Source of the DNA: Rouxiella silvae
GTDB taxonomy: Bacteria > Pseudomonadota > Gammaproteobacteria > Enterobacterales > Enterobacteriaceae
DNA length: 64,000 nt
Direction of reading: 5' to 3'
NCBI RefSeq assembly: GCF_002093625.1
Contig: NZ_MRWD01000020.1
Span: 17,122 to 81,121, forward strand
Positions within the stretch are counted from its first letter, which is position 1, and each line of letters begins with the position of its first letter. Of the stretch, positions 63,698-64,000 are shown piece by piece. Made by a program: the position numbers and the translations under genes. The notes under the pieces are model-generated. The model was not told the origin of the DNA. It ran no database searches and saw nothing but the letters and a program-made list of their open reading frames with translations.

Positions 63698-63722
63698 GGC
63701 AGTGGCTTCACTGCCTTTTTAT
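63698..63722 (+). terminator. Rho-independent terminator after ubiF
   Basis: GGCAGTG, loop GCTT, CACTGCC, then five T. It lies 37 bases after the ubiF stop codon. Confidence 0.93.
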
Positions 63723-63754
63723 TGGCTAACGATTCATTAATGACGAAACGTTAA

Positions 63755-63785
63755 AAAGCAAAAAGCCCGCCGAAGCGAGCTTTTC
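63755..63785 (-). terminator. Terminator of the minus-strand tRNA operon
   Basis: On the minus strand AAAAGC-TCGC, loop TTCG, GCGG-GCTTTTT form a stem with one mismatch and a T run. It is 6 bases beyond the 3' end of tRNA-Gln. It can also act weakly on the plus strand. Confidence 0.85.
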
Positions 63786-63791
63786 TAAATT

Positions 63792-63866
63792 TGGCTGGGG
63801 TGCCAGGATTCGAACCTGGGTATGCTGGTATCAGAAACCAGAGCCTTACCGCTTGGCGACACCCCA
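63792..63866 (-). tRNA. tRNA-Gln (anticodon CTG)
   Basis: A complete 75-base tRNA with encoded CCA. The acceptor stem TGGGGTG pairs with CACCCCA, followed by G and CCA. The D arm is GCCAAGCGGTAAGGC. The anticodon loop TTCTGAT gives CTG, reading CAG. The T arm contains GGTTCGAATCC. It corresponds to the glnX/glnV type genes next to ubiF in E. coli. Confidence 0.96.
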
Positions 63867-63928
63867 ATGGTGTTTACTGTTTTACTGCCGTACTGCAAAC
63901 GCGTTGCTCATCACCAAGTAGACTAAAA

Positions 63929-64000
63929 TGGTGGCTACGACGGGATTCGAACCTGTGACCCCATCATTATGAGTGATGTGCTCTAACCAACTGAGCTACG
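63929..64000 (-). tRNA. tRNA-Met (elongator, anticodon CAT), cut by window edge
   Basis: On the minus strand the sequence runs from CGTAGCTCAGTTGGTTAGAG through the anticodon loop CTCATAA (CAT) to GTCGTAGCCACCA, matching elongator tRNA-Met of E. coli. The first six bases lie beyond the right end. It heads a tRNA-Met/tRNA-Gln operon as in the E. coli metT-leuW-gln cluster. Confidence 0.95.

Noticed and set aside
1..64000. CRISPR array, insertion sequence, prophage or integron
   Set aside because: No regularly spaced direct repeats, transposase, integrase or phage structural genes were seen on either strand.

Overview
The window is chromosomal DNA from a member of the order Enterobacterales. 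The evidence is the block ubiF, miaB, ybeZ, ybeY, corC, lnt, gltIJKL, ybeL, leuS, lptE, holA, nadD, rsfS, rlmH, mrdA, mrdB, rlpA, dacA, ybeD, lipB, lipA, tatE, with crcB and cspE further along. This is the order around minute 14-15 of Escherichia coli, and most proteins can be matched residue by residue to the E. coli versions. E. coli has ybeF between lipB and lipA, and that gene is absent here. The left 37 kb is non-E. coli accessory content, which fits a plant-, insect- or soil-associated genus of Yersiniaceae/Hafniaceae type. I cannot name the genus.

Layout. 1-4.4 kb: the end of an erythritol (tetritol) catabolic operon, eryA' (cut by the window edge), eryB, eryC, a type-II lumazine synthase (ribH2) and the SorC-type regulator eryD. 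4.4-7.2 kb: an MFS exporter with a small NTF2-fold gene, divergent from a LysR regulator, with a perfect 23-bp dyad between them. 7.2-12.8 kb: a long regulatory gap, then the TonB-dependent PQQ receptor pqqU (yncD) and the PQQ-dependent membrane glucose dehydrogenase gcd, a likely functional pair. 12.9-19.6 kb: two very large paralogous proteins with a circularly permuted OTU cysteine-protease motif. The second keeps Cys/His/Asn and the first has lost all three. 19.6-27.5 kb: a DUF1345 membrane protein, an exported Ppx/GppA-like protein, a beta-lactamase-fold lipoprotein, a prolyl-oligopeptidase, an orphan metal-chelate binding protein, a DUF2076 protein and cspE. 27.6-32.3 kb: a tetR-bcr/cflA pair, a 30-residue membrane peptide, crcB under a fluoride riboswitch, a GNAT acetyltransferase and a MocR regulator. 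32.4-37.1 kb: a transport/amidase operon (solute-binding protein, YbeM-type nitrilase, polar amino-acid ABC importer) lying where E. coli has only ybeM. 37.5-64 kb: the conserved housekeeping block, almost all on the minus strand, ending in minus-strand tRNA-Gln and tRNA-Met genes.

The most interesting region is the OTU pair: an apparently active permuted OTU deubiquitinase-like protein next to a catalytically dead paralogue that carries a nine-G homopolymer. A bacterium has no ubiquitin of its own, so a host-directed role is an obvious but unproven idea. Other notable items are the lumazine synthase inside the erythritol operon, the pqqU-gcd pairing with a GalR/LacI-like operator, and the fluoride riboswitch with visible covariation. 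I found no CRISPR array, insertion sequence, integrase or prophage gene.
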